A DNA stretch of 64,000 bases from Subdoligranulum variabile (GTDB lineage Bacteria > Bacillota > Clostridia > Oscillospirales > Ruminococcaceae): NCBI RefSeq assembly GCF_025152575.1, contig NZ_CP102293.1, forward strand, positions 2,480,001 through 2,544,000, in the 5' to 3' direction. A program made the translations under genes and the position numbers. Below, piece after piece: positions 22,407 to 30,556 of the stretch (within the stretch, counting starts at the first letter, position 1; the number at the start of each line of letters is the position of its first letter). The notes beneath the pieces are model-generated. The model saw only the letters and a program-made list of their open reading frames with translations. It made no database searches and was not told the origin of the DNA.

Positions 22407-22877
22407 TTATGGTTGTTCGGGCGCCTGAGGCTGCAGCTGCTCCGGCGGTTCCTCGCCGGGGTGATGGGCGCGCCAGTTGAGAAAACTTTCCAGAATCACA
22501 GCGGCCGAGACGGAATCCAGCCGCGCCTTGCGCTTCTGTCCGAAGGTGTCGTTATCGGCCAGGATGGCGGTGGCGGAGACGGTGGTCCGGCGTTCATCCC
22601 ACAACACCACGGGACGTCCGGCGGTGTTGGCCAGCCGTTGGGCGAACCGGCGGCTCTTGGCGGCGCGGGAACCCTCGGTGCCGTCCATATTCTTGGGCAG
22701 CCCGCAGACGATGCCCTCGGCGCCGCGCTGGACAGCCACCTGGGTGACGGCGGCGGCCACCTTGTTCATGCTTTTTTCCTCGATCTGCGGGGTGATGGGG
22801 CTGGTGATGGTTTCCGATGCGTCACAGCCGGCCAACCCGGTGCGCGCATCGCCGTAGTCTACGGCAAGCCATTTCAT
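22407..22877 (-). CDS. ruvX: Putative Holliday junction resolvase / pre-16S rRNA nuclease RuvX (YqgF)
   Basis: This 156-residue RNase H-fold protein has the N-terminal LAVDYGDARTGLAGCD with the catalytic Asp, IVCGLPKNMDGTEGSRA near residue 60 and LWDERRTTVSA near residue 93. A second Asp lies in KARLDSVSAAVILESFL. YqgF enzymes mature the 16S rRNA 5' end. A Pro/Gln-rich C-terminal tail is unusual but short. It is co-transcribed with uppS. Confidence 0.92.
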   Translation of the reverse strand: MKWLAVDYGDARTGLAGCDASETITSPITPQIEEKSMNKVAAAVTQVAVQRGAEGIVCGLPKNMDGTEGSRAAKSRRFAQRLANTAGRPVVLWDERRTTVSATAILADNDTFGQKRKARLDSVSAAVILESFLNWRAHHPGEEPPEQLQPQAPEQP

Positions 22878-22943
22878 CGGCGGTTTCTCCTTTGGTTACA
22901 GGGTTTGGCATCAGTATAACACGTTTGGGCCCGCAACGCAAAC

Positions 22944-22966
22944 AAAAAGCCGCCCATACGGGCGGC
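22944..22966 (-). terminator. Terminator of birA-bioY
   Basis: A 7-bp GCCGCCC/GGGCGGC stem with a 4-base loop (22949-22966), followed by TTTTT on the minus strand. Confidence 0.82.
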
Positions 22967-22983
22967 AGAAAGAGGTTCTGGAA

Positions 22984-23532
22984 TTACAGAAGTCCCTGGG
23001 GCAGGCGGCGGTCCAGCTGGACCGTCAGCAGGGCGGCCAGGGCGATCTTCAGGGCATCGGCGGGCAGGTAGGGCAGCACACAGAGGGTCAGGGCGGTAAG
23101 CAGGGGACTGTGGGTCAGGAACATGAACCACAGGGTCCCCAGAGCGTAGCAGGCCAGGCAGCCTACGACCATGGCAAAGCACAGCGTCCAGAAACGGCGT
23201 CCCAGCACCTTGGCCAAAAGGCCTGTGAGCAGTGCCGTGAGGATATAGCCCACGGCATAGCCGCCGGTCTTGCCGAAGATGGCGGCGGGACCGCCCTGGA
23301 ACCCAGCCAGAACCGGCACGCCGATGGCGGCCAGTGCCACATAGACAGCCAGGCTGGCGGTGCCCCAGACAGGGCCCAGCATGCTGCCGGCCATACAGGC
23401 GGCAAAGACGGCCAGATTGATGGGGACACCCCAGGGCATGGGAATAGCGATCTGACTGCAGACAGCGGTCAGCGCGGCGAAGAGGGCACAGAGGACCAGG
23501 TGGCGAACGCGATTGGCAGAAGCGGTATGCAT
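22984..23532 (-). CDS. bioY: BioY-family biotin transporter S component
   Basis: This 182-residue membrane protein has about six TM segments. The BioY signatures are ALFAALTAVCSQIAIPMPWGVPINLAVF near residue 16 and GPAAIFGKTGGYAVGYILTALL near residue 85. It is the substrate-binding S component of an ECF biotin importer; EcfA/EcfT are not in the window. The start at 23532 is preferred to ATG 23550 because AAAGGAA sits properly before it. It follows birA by 14 bases, and the pair is under a BirA operator. Confidence 0.92.
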   Translation of the reverse strand: MHTASANRVRHLVLCALFAALTAVCSQIAIPMPWGVPINLAVFAACMAGSMLGPVWGTASLAVYVALAAIGVPVLAGFQGGPAAIFGKTGGYAVGYILTALLTGLLAKVLGRRFWTLCFAMVVGCLACYALGTLWFMFLTHSPLLTALTLCVLPYLPADALKIALAALLTVQLDRRLPQGLL

Positions 23533-23546
23533 AGCGGATGTTCCTT

Positions 23547-24545
23547 TCATGGTTGTGTGGGGAGATACTGGGGCAGGATGCGCACTTCGCCGCTGCTCAG
23601 GGCGACGGGATCAGTGCTGCCGTCGGGGCGGACCAGTAGGCGGCACTCTTCATCCACATCCAGCACGGTGGCACCGTAGGGTGTGCCGCTGCCGGGGTGG
23701 ACTTCCACGTGGCAGCCCGGCAGTGCCTGGCGGGTCCGGTATTCCGGCAGAAAATCCCGCTTCCGGCCATGGCGGTAGAGGGGCCAGAACTCGTTCAGAA
23801 AGGCGGCCGCCAGGCGGGCGCGGGCACCGGGCGGCGGTGTGTGTGCAAACAGGCTCCCGGCAATGCCCTGCAGTTCGTCGGGCCAGCCGTCGGCGGGGGG
23901 AATCAGGTTGAACCCGGGGCCAACAATGGCGTAGTCCAGAAGGCCGGATTCCACATCCAGGGAGGCTTCCGTCAGGATGCCGCAGACCTTCCGCTGATCT
24001 TTCCACAGGTCATTGACCCATTTGATCTGAATGGGTGCTCCGCAGAGGGCCTCACAGGCACGGGCAGCGGCCACGGCGGCCATCACCGTGAGGAGAACCG
24101 CCTGCCGGGCACCGAAGGCGGGCCGTACAAGCAGACTCATATACAGGCCGCCCGGCGGGGAAAAGAAACTGCGGCCGCTGCGGCCGCGTCCGGCCGATTG
24201 GGCCTGGGCGATGAGGACCAGCCCTTCGGGGGCACCTTCTGCCGCACGGCCGCGCAAGGCGGCGTTGGTGCCGGGCAGCCGGTCATAGACTTCGATGTGC
24301 AGCGCAGAGGCAACCTCGGGATCCAGCAGGGCGGTGACGGCATCCCCATGGAGGATGTCGGCTTCGGGGCACAGACGATACCCCCGGTTGGTTACCGCTT
24401 CGATGGGAACTCCATCGGCACGCAGGGCGGCCACGGCCTTCCAGACAGCGGTACGGCTGACACCCAGCTGTTGTGCCAGCTCCTGTCCCGAAAGATAGCG
24501 CCCGCGGGCGCACTCCAGTGCCGCCAGGACTTGTGATTTTCCCAA
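23547..24545 (-). CDS. birA: Biotin-[acetyl-CoA-carboxylase] ligase and biotin repressor BirA
   Basis: This 332-residue group II biotin ligase has an N-terminal winged helix (SGQELAQQLGVSRTAVWKAVAALRADG). The catalytic domain carries the biotin-AMP loop SAGRGRSGRSF near residue 128 and IQIKWVNDLW near residue 180. It biotinylates carboxylases and represses biotin uptake. The only start with a good RBS is TTG at 24545 (GGGAGG eight bases upstream); no ATG fits in frame. A BirA-type operator overlaps its promoter, so it is autoregulated together with bioY. Confidence 0.92.
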   Translation of the reverse strand: MGKSQVLAALECARGRYLSGQELAQQLGVSRTAVWKAVAALRADGVPIEAVTNRGYRLCPEADILHGDAVTALLDPEVASALHIEVYDRLPGTNAALRGRAAEGAPEGLVLIAQAQSAGRGRSGRSFFSPPGGLYMSLLVRPAFGARQAVLLTVMAAVAAARACEALCGAPIQIKWVNDLWKDQRKVCGILTEASLDVESGLLDYAIVGPGFNLIPPADGWPDELQGIAGSLFAHTPPPGARARLAAAFLNEFWPLYRHGRKRDFLPEYRTRQALPGCHVEVHPGSGTPYGATVLDVDEECRLLVRPDGSTDPVALSSGEVRILPQYLPTQP

Positions 24546-24575
24546 GAGGCATCCCTCCCTTGCACCTGCCTCCTC

Positions 24576-24605
24576 AGTATAGCCGGGAAATGTTGCCGAT
24601 GTCAA
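24576..24605 (-). promoter_or_regulatory. Promoter of birA-bioY
   Basis: On the minus strand TTGACA (24600-24605), an 18-base spacer and TATACT (24576-24581). The -35 lies inside one half of the BirA operator. Confidence 0.8.
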
Positions 24606-24631
24606 CGTGAATGGGAAATAAGGGTTGACAA
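24599..24631. promoter_or_regulatory. BirA operator
   Basis: ATGTCAACG, 15 bases, GGTTGACAA. This matches the known BirA site architecture of two 9-base inverted half-sites of TTGTnAACC type, 14-15 bases apart. It covers the -35 of the birA-bioY promoter, predicting biotin-dependent repression. Confidence 0.75.
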
Positions 24632-24635
24632 TCAC

Positions 24636-24673
24636 TGTAAAAAAAGAAGAGATCCGCGAATGCGGACCTCTTC
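24636..24673 (-). terminator. Terminator of the aldolase-kdgK operon
   Basis: A 12-bp stem with one mismatch (24646-24657 with 24662-24673), loop GAAT, followed by T7 on the minus strand. It insulates the operon from birA, whose operator starts five bases away. Confidence 0.85.
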
Positions 24674-24696
24674 GTAAAAAGCAACGTGGGGAAGAA

Positions 24697-25722
24697 TCAG
24701 CGCTGGATACGGCCGGAACCGTCGCCACCGGCGAGCTTCTCAACCTCAGCCACGGTGACCATGTTGTAGTCGCCCTCGATGGAGTGCTTCAGGGCAGAAG
24801 CAGCCACGGCGAACTCCACGGCATCCTGGGTGCTCTTGCCGGACAGCAGAGCATAGATCAGGCCGCCGCCGAAGCTGTCACCGCCGCCGACGCGGTCGAT
24901 GATGTGCAGGTCGTACTTCTTGCTGAAGCAGTACTCGTTGGAAGCAACGTCGTAGAGCATGGCGCTCCAGCCGTTGTCGAAGGCAGAGTGGCTCTCACGC
25001 AGGGTGATGGCAACCTTCTCGAAGCCGAACTTGTCGGCCAGCTGCTTGGCAACGCTCTTGTAGCCTTCGCGGTTGATCTCGCCAGCGTAGATGTCGGTGG
25101 CTTCAGCCTCGATGCCGAAGACGTCCTTGGCATCCTCCTCGTTGGAGATGCAGACGTCCACGTACTGGCACAGGTCGGTCATGGCAGCGCGGGCCCGCTC
25201 ACGGGTCCACAGCTTGCCGCGGTAGTTCAGGTCGCAGCTGATCTTGACGCCATGAGCCTTGGCAGCCTTGCAGGCTTCGCGGCAGATGTCCACAACATTG
25301 GGGCCCAGGGCCGGGGTGATGCCGGTGAAGTGGAACCAGTCCACGCCCTCGAAGATGGAATCCCAGTCGAAATCGGCCGTGGTGGCTTCCTGAATGGCGG
25401 AGTGAGCACGGTCGTAGATGCAGACAGAACCACGCTGAGAAGCGCCCTTCTCGTTGTAGTAGATGCCCACACGGTCACCACCGCGGGTGATCTTGGAGGT
25501 GTCGACGCCGTAGCGGCGCAGGCTGTTGACAGCGGCCTGACCGATGGCATGGGCGGGCAGCTTGGTCACGTAGACAGCGTCGGCGCCATAGTTGGCCAGG
25601 GAGACGGCCACGTTGGCCTCACCGCCGCCGAAGGTGAATTCCAGGTGATCAGCCTGAACGAAACGCTCGTAGTTGTACGGCTGCAGACGGACCATCAGTT
25701 CGCCAAAAGTAACGACTTTCAT
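24697..25722 (-). CDS. kdgK: PfkB-family sugar kinase, probable 2-keto-3-deoxygluconate kinase
   Basis: This 341-residue kinase starts KVVTFGELMVRLQPYNYERFVQ. FTFGGGEANVAVSLANYGA (near residue 30) is the PfkB substrate box. The catalytic loop is DRVGGGDSFGGGLIYAL (near residue 275), with GGGD rather than the usual GAGD. DWFHFTGITPAL is typical of KdgK-like enzymes. Next to a KDPG aldolase it would convert KDG to KDPG, completing hexuronate/pectin breakdown to pyruvate and glyceraldehyde 3-phosphate. AAAGGAG precedes ATG; it is second in the operon. Confidence 0.85.
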   Translation of the reverse strand: MKVVTFGELMVRLQPYNYERFVQADHLEFTFGGGEANVAVSLANYGADAVYVTKLPAHAIGQAAVNSLRRYGVDTSKITRGGDRVGIYYNEKGASQRGSVCIYDRAHSAIQEATTADFDWDSIFEGVDWFHFTGITPALGPNVVDICREACKAAKAHGVKISCDLNYRGKLWTRERARAAMTDLCQYVDVCISNEEDAKDVFGIEAEATDIYAGEINREGYKSVAKQLADKFGFEKVAITLRESHSAFDNGWSAMLYDVASNEYCFSKKYDLHIIDRVGGGDSFGGGLIYALLSGKSTQDAVEFAVAASALKHSIEGDYNMVTVAEVEKLAGGDGSGRIQR

Positions 25723-25781
25723 GAAGAGACTCCTTTATTGTATATTTATTGTATATTGTTTTCAAAACGAGGTGGAAAAGC

Positions 25782-26744
25782 TCAGCGCTGGACCAGGTGC
25801 AGGGCGAAGCCGGCGATCTCATCCGCAAAATAGATAGCGGTGGTCTTGCCGTCCTTGACCTTCTTGCTGTCCATGTCGAACTTGATGCCGCGCTGGCCCA
25901 GGTGGAAGATGGCGCGGTCAACATTGTTGGTCAGGATCGCGATATGGCCATGGGTGCCGCGGCCCGGCTGCTTCATGATCTCGAATTCCTTCTTGCCCAC
26001 GAAGATGCTGCTGTTGCCCGGCTTGACGGCCATGCTCAGCAGATTGCCGATGGTCTCAGCGGTCTTGGCGGCCTCGGCGTCGTCGGCGCAGTTGATGCCG
26101 ATGTGGCCCAGCTCCAGGCCCAGCATGGTGTCAACGGCCTCACGGCACATGGCGGTGATCTCATCCCAGGCGCCGGCCTTGATCTTGTCGCTCTTGCACA
26201 TCCAGGTGCCGCCCACAGCAAAGATCGGGTCGTAGGCCAGGTACTCGTTGACGTTCTTGGCGTTGATGCCGCCGGTGCACATCCACTTGCAGGTCTTGAG
26301 GGCGCCGCCGATGTTCTTGAGCATCGCCACGCCGCCGTTAGCCTCGGCCGGGAAGAACTTGATGGCCTCGCAGCCCAAGTTCATGGCCTGCTGCATCTCA
26401 CCGGCGCTGCAGGTACCGGGCATCATCAGGCCGCCCTTGTCGAAGACGTGCTTGGTGACGTTGGGGTCAAAGCCCGGCGAGACGATGAAAGAAGCGCCCG
26501 CAGCCATGGCACGGTCCGCCTGATCGGTGGTCAGAACGGTGCCGGCGCCCAGCAGCATGTCGGGCAGTTCCTCGTGGATCTTCTTGATGCACTCTTCGGC
26601 GCAGGCCGTGCGGAAGGTGACCTCCGCAGCGGGCAGGCCGCCGGCAATCAGGGCCTTGCACAGGGGCAGGGCCTCGTCCACGCTGTTGAAGGCAATGACC
26701 GGGATAATGCCGATCTCATACACACGCTGTACAACAGGATTCAT
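25782..26744 (-). CDS. KDPG/KHG aldolase fused to a C-terminal VOC-like domain
   Basis: This 320-residue protein has a class I Eda domain at residues 1-205: PVIAFNSVDEALPLCKALIAGGLPAAEVTFRT, LLGAGTVLTTDQA, and the Schiff-base Lys in CEAIKFFPAEANGG near residue 130. CTGGINAKNV follows. A C-terminal glyoxalase/VOC-like module covers residues 210-320 (LGHIGINCADDAEAAKTAETIGNLL; THGHIAILTNNVDRAIFHLGQRGI). Plain Eda proteins are about 210 residues. The added module may bind the sugar acid or a metal; its role is unknown. It is first in the operon with kdgK, with AAGGAG before ATG. Confidence 0.9.
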   Translation of the reverse strand: MNPVVQRVYEIGIIPVIAFNSVDEALPLCKALIAGGLPAAEVTFRTACAEECIKKIHEELPDMLLGAGTVLTTDQADRAMAAGASFIVSPGFDPNVTKHVFDKGGLMMPGTCSAGEMQQAMNLGCEAIKFFPAEANGGVAMLKNIGGALKTCKWMCTGGINAKNVNEYLAYDPIFAVGGTWMCKSDKIKAGAWDEITAMCREAVDTMLGLELGHIGINCADDAEAAKTAETIGNLLSMAVKPGNSSIFVGKKEFEIMKQPGRGTHGHIAILTNNVDRAIFHLGQRGIKFDMDSKKVKDGKTTAIYFADEIAGFALHLVQR

Positions 26745-26820
26745 AGCAATTCTCCTTCACTGGTTCGGTGCGCGGTGCCGCCGGAGGGCCCGGCGCATAC
26801 CTGCGTACTGGTTTAGTATC

Positions 26821-26849
26821 ATTATATCCAGCGGTGCCGCGGCCGTCAA
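26821..26849 (-). promoter_or_regulatory. Promoter of the KDPG aldolase-kdgK operon
   Basis: On the minus strand TTGACG (26844-26849), a 17-base spacer and TATAAT (26821-26826), giving a leader of about 70 bases. It is divergent from the IclR gene promoter. Confidence 0.8.
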
Positions 26850-26924
26850 TCGGGCCAAATATACAGTGATAGGCAAATATTTTTTGTCACAAAAGCCCGG
26901 GATTCCGCAATCCGGCATAAGGAC

Positions 26925-26953
26925 TTGCAAATTCCGGCGATCCTTGTTATAAT
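26925..26953 (+). promoter_or_regulatory. Promoter of the IclR-family regulator
   Basis: TTGCAA (26925-26930), a 17-base spacer and TATAAT (26948-26953). The operator palindrome starts within the -10. Confidence 0.8.
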
Positions 26954-26974
26954 CGTTCCGTATTGCGGAACGAT
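26952..26974. promoter_or_regulatory. IclR/KdgR-type operator palindrome
   Basis: A perfect 9-bp inverted repeat ATCGTTCCG-TATTG-CGGAACGAT sits on the transcription start of the regulator gene. The core TTCCGTATTGCGGAA resembles IclR-family sites. A further half-site, TTCCGCAAT (26912-26920), the reverse complement of ATTGCGGAA in the palindrome, lies upstream of the -35. This suggests autorepression and control of the divergent operon. Confidence 0.65.
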
Positions 26975-27041
26975 GGCGCGCGGCAGCCGCCAACGACGAA
27001 AATGTGAATATTTTGTTAAATTTTGGGGAGAGGGCGATCTT

Positions 27042-27827
27042 ATGGCGGAAAAGAACGGCGTGCAGAGTGTGGAGCGGATCTTTGCACTGATCGAGCTGCT
27101 GGCAGCCCACCCGGCGGGGGCCAGCCTGCAGAGTCTGGCCCAGGGAACGGACCTGGCCAAGAGTACGGTCCACCGGCTGCTGGCCAGTCTGGTGGGGTTG
27201 GGGTACGTTTCCCAGGAGGAGACCACCGGGCGGTATCGCCTGACGCTGAAGATGTTCGAACTTTCCAGCGGCATCGTCAATAGTATGGCCATTATGGGGG
27301 TGGCTAAAGCACATCTGGAACGTCTGGCTCAGCGCACCGGCGAGGCAGTGCATCTGGTCATCCGGGACGGGCAGGACATCGTCTACATTTATAAAACAGA
27401 GAACGGTCCCATGCGGATGTCCAGCCGGGTGGGACTGCGCAGCCCGCTATACTGCACGGGGGTGGGCAAGGCCATTCTGGCCACGCTGCCCGCCGAGGAG
27501 GTGGCAGATGTATGGGCGCACAGCCGGCCCCGCAAGCTGACGGAACGTACGGTGGCGGATCTGCCCCATCTGCAGGAACAGCTCCAGGAGGTGCGTGCCA
27601 ACGGCTACGCGGTGGATGACGAGGAGAACGAGCTGGGGGTGCGCTGCGTGGCGGTGGCCATTCCAGGACCGGATGGCCGGGCGGACAGCGCCTTCTCCAT
27701 CAGCGGCCTGACCCCCTATATGACCCCGGAACGCATCCGGCGGATTGCGGCCATGGCGCTGGACTCCCGCACCGATATTCTGGCGGACTTGGGCATTGCG
27801 ATGCGCAGCGCAGAAAATCACGAATAA
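27042..27827 (+). CDS. IclR-family regulator, probably KdgR-like
   Basis: This 261-residue protein has an N-terminal winged helix (VERIFALIELLAAHPAGASLQSLAQGTDLAKSTVHRLLASL, residues 8-50). A C-terminal effector domain has GEAVHLVIRDGQDIVYIYK, LYCTGVGKAILA and NELGVRCVAVAIPG. IclR regulators bind small acids; the divergent KDPG aldolase and KDG kinase genes suggest KDG or KDPG as inducer. The start at 27042 has GGGGAGAGGG upstream; the upstream frame crosses the operator. Confidence 0.9.
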   Translation: MAEKNGVQSVERIFALIELLAAHPAGASLQSLAQGTDLAKSTVHRLLASLVGLGYVSQEETTGRYRLTLKMFELSSGIVNSMAIMGVAKAHLERLAQRTGEAVHLVIRDGQDIVYIYKTENGPMRMSSRVGLRSPLYCTGVGKAILATLPAEEVADVWAHSRPRKLTERTVADLPHLQEQLQEVRANGYAVDDEENELGVRCVAVAIPGPDGRADSAFSISGLTPYMTPERIRRIAAMALDSRTDILADLGIAMRSAENHE

Positions 27828-27862
27828 CAAAAAGGAGCTTCCCGGGAGGGAAGCCCTTTTTC
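27828..27862. terminator. Bidirectional terminator
   Basis: A stem AAAGGaGCTTCCC (27831-27843) with GGGAAGCcCTTT (27848-27859), one mismatch, and T-runs, between the convergent IclR and AlgJ-like genes. Confidence 0.8.
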
Positions 27863-27865
27863 TCT

Positions 27866-28936
27866 TTAGGCAGGATAGAAGTTGGACAGGATGGAGAGCA
27901 TGGTATCCAGGCTGCGCTCATTGAATTCCAGAATCAGGATGTCGCAGCCGGGCTGTTCGGCGACAATGGGGTCAAAGGTATCGATATGCTCGCGCCAGCA
28001 GCCGGCAAACCGGCTTTCCAGATAGGGCATATAGTATTCGCTGAAGGAATCGCCGATGACCCGCACCACCCGGTCATCCTTCTCAAACAGGGTGTCGTAG
28101 CCGGGTACCTCGTAGGAGGACTCAGGGGGCAGTACAGCATAGAGCGCCGCCACGTTGGCCATATCGCCGGTGGTGGTGCCGCTGGCCTGGACGGGGTACT
28201 CTTCCGGGGCCAGGGTGGACATGCCCAGCGCTTCAAAAATACCGTCCAGCCCGATGAGGGCGCCCACCGCATTCCAGTGGGTATCGGTTTTGTAGTAGAG
28301 CAGCCGGTCGGGGTGGAGCTTTGCCTGGCTGCGCAGGGTGTTATACCGCCAGACCACCGGCACCGTGGTGTGGGACTGCAGGTAGGCAGCCATCCGGTCG
28401 GTGCGGTTCTCCTCGTTGACGATGGGGTAGCCGTCGGGCATATATTCCCGGTAGATGCGGTCCTTGCTGGGGGTCAGATCCAGCACCAGGGTGCAGCCGT
28501 TTTCGGCCAGGTCGTCGCTCAGGATCTGCAACGCCGCGCTGGCGTGGGCCAGGGTCTCCTCGCTGTCCTCCTGGCTGGTCAAACCCTGGTAGTTGGCCAC
28601 CGGCTGAGCCGCTGTGGGGCCGTCCTTGTAGAACAGCCAGCCGTCCTTGCCCGGCAGTACCTGATCGCTTTGGCTGCTGCCGAAGAGCTTGTAGTCCAGC
28701 CCCGCATTCAGCAGGACAAACTGGTAGCGGAAGGGGGAGTTGTCCACAAAGAAATTGTCCAGGTTTTTGCTCAGTTCCCGCAGAGGACTTTGCAGGACCT
28801 GGGGCAGACCGGTCATCAGCCGGTTTTCATGGCTGTCCATAGACAGCTGCTTGGAAAAGATGTTGAACACGGCAAAGGAGAGCCCCAGTACCGCGCAGAA
28901 GATCACAATAAAAATGGTTTGCGCTGTTTTTTTCAT
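27866..28936 (-). CDS. AlgJ/AlgX-like (DHHW) O-acetylation protein
   Basis: This 356-residue protein has an N-terminal membrane anchor (residues 5-27) and an SGNH-like extracytoplasmic domain. Features are KDGWLFYKDGP near residue 97, LVLDLTPSKDRIYREYMPDGYPI, the family motif YYKTDTHWNAVGA near residue 217 (Asp-x-His pair), and VIGDSFSEYYMPYL near residue 293 (nucleophile Ser). AlgJ/AlgX/PatB-like proteins transfer acetyl groups to exported polysaccharide. It lies 13 bases downstream of the MBOAT gene, the standard partner. Confidence 0.85.
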   Translation of the reverse strand: MKKTAQTIFIVIFCAVLGLSFAVFNIFSKQLSMDSHENRLMTGLPQVLQSPLRELSKNLDNFFVDNSPFRYQFVLLNAGLDYKLFGSSQSDQVLPGKDGWLFYKDGPTAAQPVANYQGLTSQEDSEETLAHASAALQILSDDLAENGCTLVLDLTPSKDRIYREYMPDGYPIVNEENRTDRMAAYLQSHTTVPVVWRYNTLRSQAKLHPDRLLYYKTDTHWNAVGALIGLDGIFEALGMSTLAPEEYPVQASGTTTGDMANVAALYAVLPPESSYEVPGYDTLFEKDDRVVRVIGDSFSEYYMPYLESRFAGCWREHIDTFDPIVAEQPGCDILILEFNERSLDTMLSILSNFYPA

Positions 28937-28949
28937 GGGTGAACACTCC

Positions 28950-30359
28950 TCAGAACTGGAAATAGATAAAAGCGCTGTAGGTGCCGGCGGTCACCCGCAT
29001 GAGGCTGAAAAAGAAGAGCACCAGCAGCCCCGCCATCATGGGAAGGCCCGGTGTTTCGCGGGAATACAGGGCTTCCTTCAGCCGCGGGAAAAGGGCCTGC
29101 AGCGGACCGCAAAGGATCACGGCTGCCGCCAGCAGGAGCAGCAACTTGGTGTCTGTAAAGGCCGCCAGCGTATAGCCGGGGGCACCGCTCTGCCAGTGGA
29201 AGATACCGCTTAAAGCGCCCAACCCCTGGCCCAGGCCCGGCGCACCGAAGATGATGAGGGTCAGCCAAAGCACAACCACGGTGTAGAGATGCTGTACCGC
29301 ACCGGGCAGCTTTTCCAGCAGGCGGCGCAAGCCCAGGCGTTCCAGGCAGAGCAGCAAGCCGTGGAGCAGGCCAAAGACCACATACTGCCAGGCGGCGCCG
29401 TGCCACAGACCGGTCAGAAGAAAAACGATGACCAGATTGCGGCAGGTACACAGGGTGCTGCAGTGGCTGCCGCCCAGGGGAAAGTAGAGGTAATCCCGGA
29501 ACCAGCTGGACAGGGAAATATGCCACCGGCGCCAGTATTCGCCCACGCTTTTGGCAAGGTAGGGGTAGTCAAAGTTTTCCGGCAGGTCCAGCCCGAAGAA
29601 GCAGCCGATACCGATGGCCATATCGCTGTAGCCGGAAAAGTCAAAATACAGCTGCAGCATGTAGGCCACATACCCCAGCACCAGCATGGGGGCAGGGACG
29701 GTGTCGGCGGGCACAGAGGTCACCCGCTGGTAGATCAGGGCAATCTGATCGGCGATGAGAGCCTTTTTGGAAAGCCCGAAGATGAAGCGCTTGATGCCGT
29801 AGCAGAAGCGGTCGGCGGTGACGCGGCGGGGCTCCGCCCGGGGGTCCAGCATAGGGGCCTGCTGGCCGTAGCGGACGATGGGGCCGGAGGGACCATGGCC
29901 GAAGAAAGCGAGAAACACAAAAAAACGAAGAGGACTGCGCGCGGGCTGCACATGCCCGGCGGCTACGTCAATGCAGTAACCGATGGCGGTGAAGATATAA
30001 AAGCTGATGCCCAGGGGCAGGGCGGGGGAGAGTACCGGCAGCAGGCCGGGAAAGAGGGCGTTGACGCTCTCGGCGGCAAAACCGGCATATTTGAAGACCG
30101 CCAGCACACCCAGATCCGCCAGGATCAGCAGGGTGAGCAGCACCTTTTTGGCAGGAATCCGCTTGAGGGCCAGACCTCCCAGCCAGTTGAGGGCCGCCAG
30201 ACCCACCAGCAGGGCGGCACCCCGCAGGCCGGACCAGGCGAAGAACACCAGGCTGAACAGACAGAGCACGGCATTGCGTGCAAAGCGGGGCAAAAGGTAA
30301 TAGACTGCCAGCGTCAGCGGCAGAAATACAAAGAGAAACTGTACCGAGGAAAATGCCAT
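28950..30359 (-). CDS. MBOAT O-acyltransferase (AlgI/DltB-like)
   Basis: This 469-residue protein has about ten or more TM segments. It has the MBOAT signatures VQFLFVFLPLTLAVYYLLP at the N-terminus, YFDFSGYSDMAIGIGCFFG near residue 240, and the catalytic His segment VFLLTGLWHGAAWQYVVFGLLHG near residue 325. It moves acetyl groups across the membrane for the AlgJ-like partner to attach to a surface polysaccharide or wall polymer. The start at 30359 (MAFSSVQ) has only a weak RBS; ATG 30380 is possible. Confidence 0.92.
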   Translation of the reverse strand: MAFSSVQFLFVFLPLTLAVYYLLPRFARNAVLCLFSLVFFAWSGLRGAALLVGLAALNWLGGLALKRIPAKKVLLTLLILADLGVLAVFKYAGFAAESVNALFPGLLPVLSPALPLGISFYIFTAIGYCIDVAAGHVQPARSPLRFFVFLAFFGHGPSGPIVRYGQQAPMLDPRAEPRRVTADRFCYGIKRFIFGLSKKALIADQIALIYQRVTSVPADTVPAPMLVLGYVAYMLQLYFDFSGYSDMAIGIGCFFGLDLPENFDYPYLAKSVGEYWRRWHISLSSWFRDYLYFPLGGSHCSTLCTCRNLVIVFLLTGLWHGAAWQYVVFGLLHGLLLCLERLGLRRLLEKLPGAVQHLYTVVVLWLTLIIFGAPGLGQGLGALSGIFHWQSGAPGYTLAAFTDTKLLLLLAAAVILCGPLQALFPRLKEALYSRETPGLPMMAGLLVLFFFSLMRVTAGTYSAFIYFQF

Positions 30360-30496
30360 ACAGGGACCTGCATCTTTCATAAAAATTTTACATCTGTTTC
30401 CATTATACGGCGTCGCAGCGGATTCGGCAAGGCAGGATTCGACAGAAACAGGCATTTTTTTCGCGGAAGGTACCCCGTGGCCCATCGCGGCGGCCA

Positions 30497-30525
30497 TAGA
30501 CAAGGCACAGAAAAGCGACTATAAT
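30497..30525 (+). promoter_or_regulatory. Promoter of the glycosyltransferase-esterase gene set
   Basis: TAGACA (30497-30502), a 17-base spacer and TATAAT (30520-30525), 31 bases before the start codon. Confidence 0.78.
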
Positions 30526-30556
30526 AATACTATCTGTACAATAGAGGAGGCCCGCG

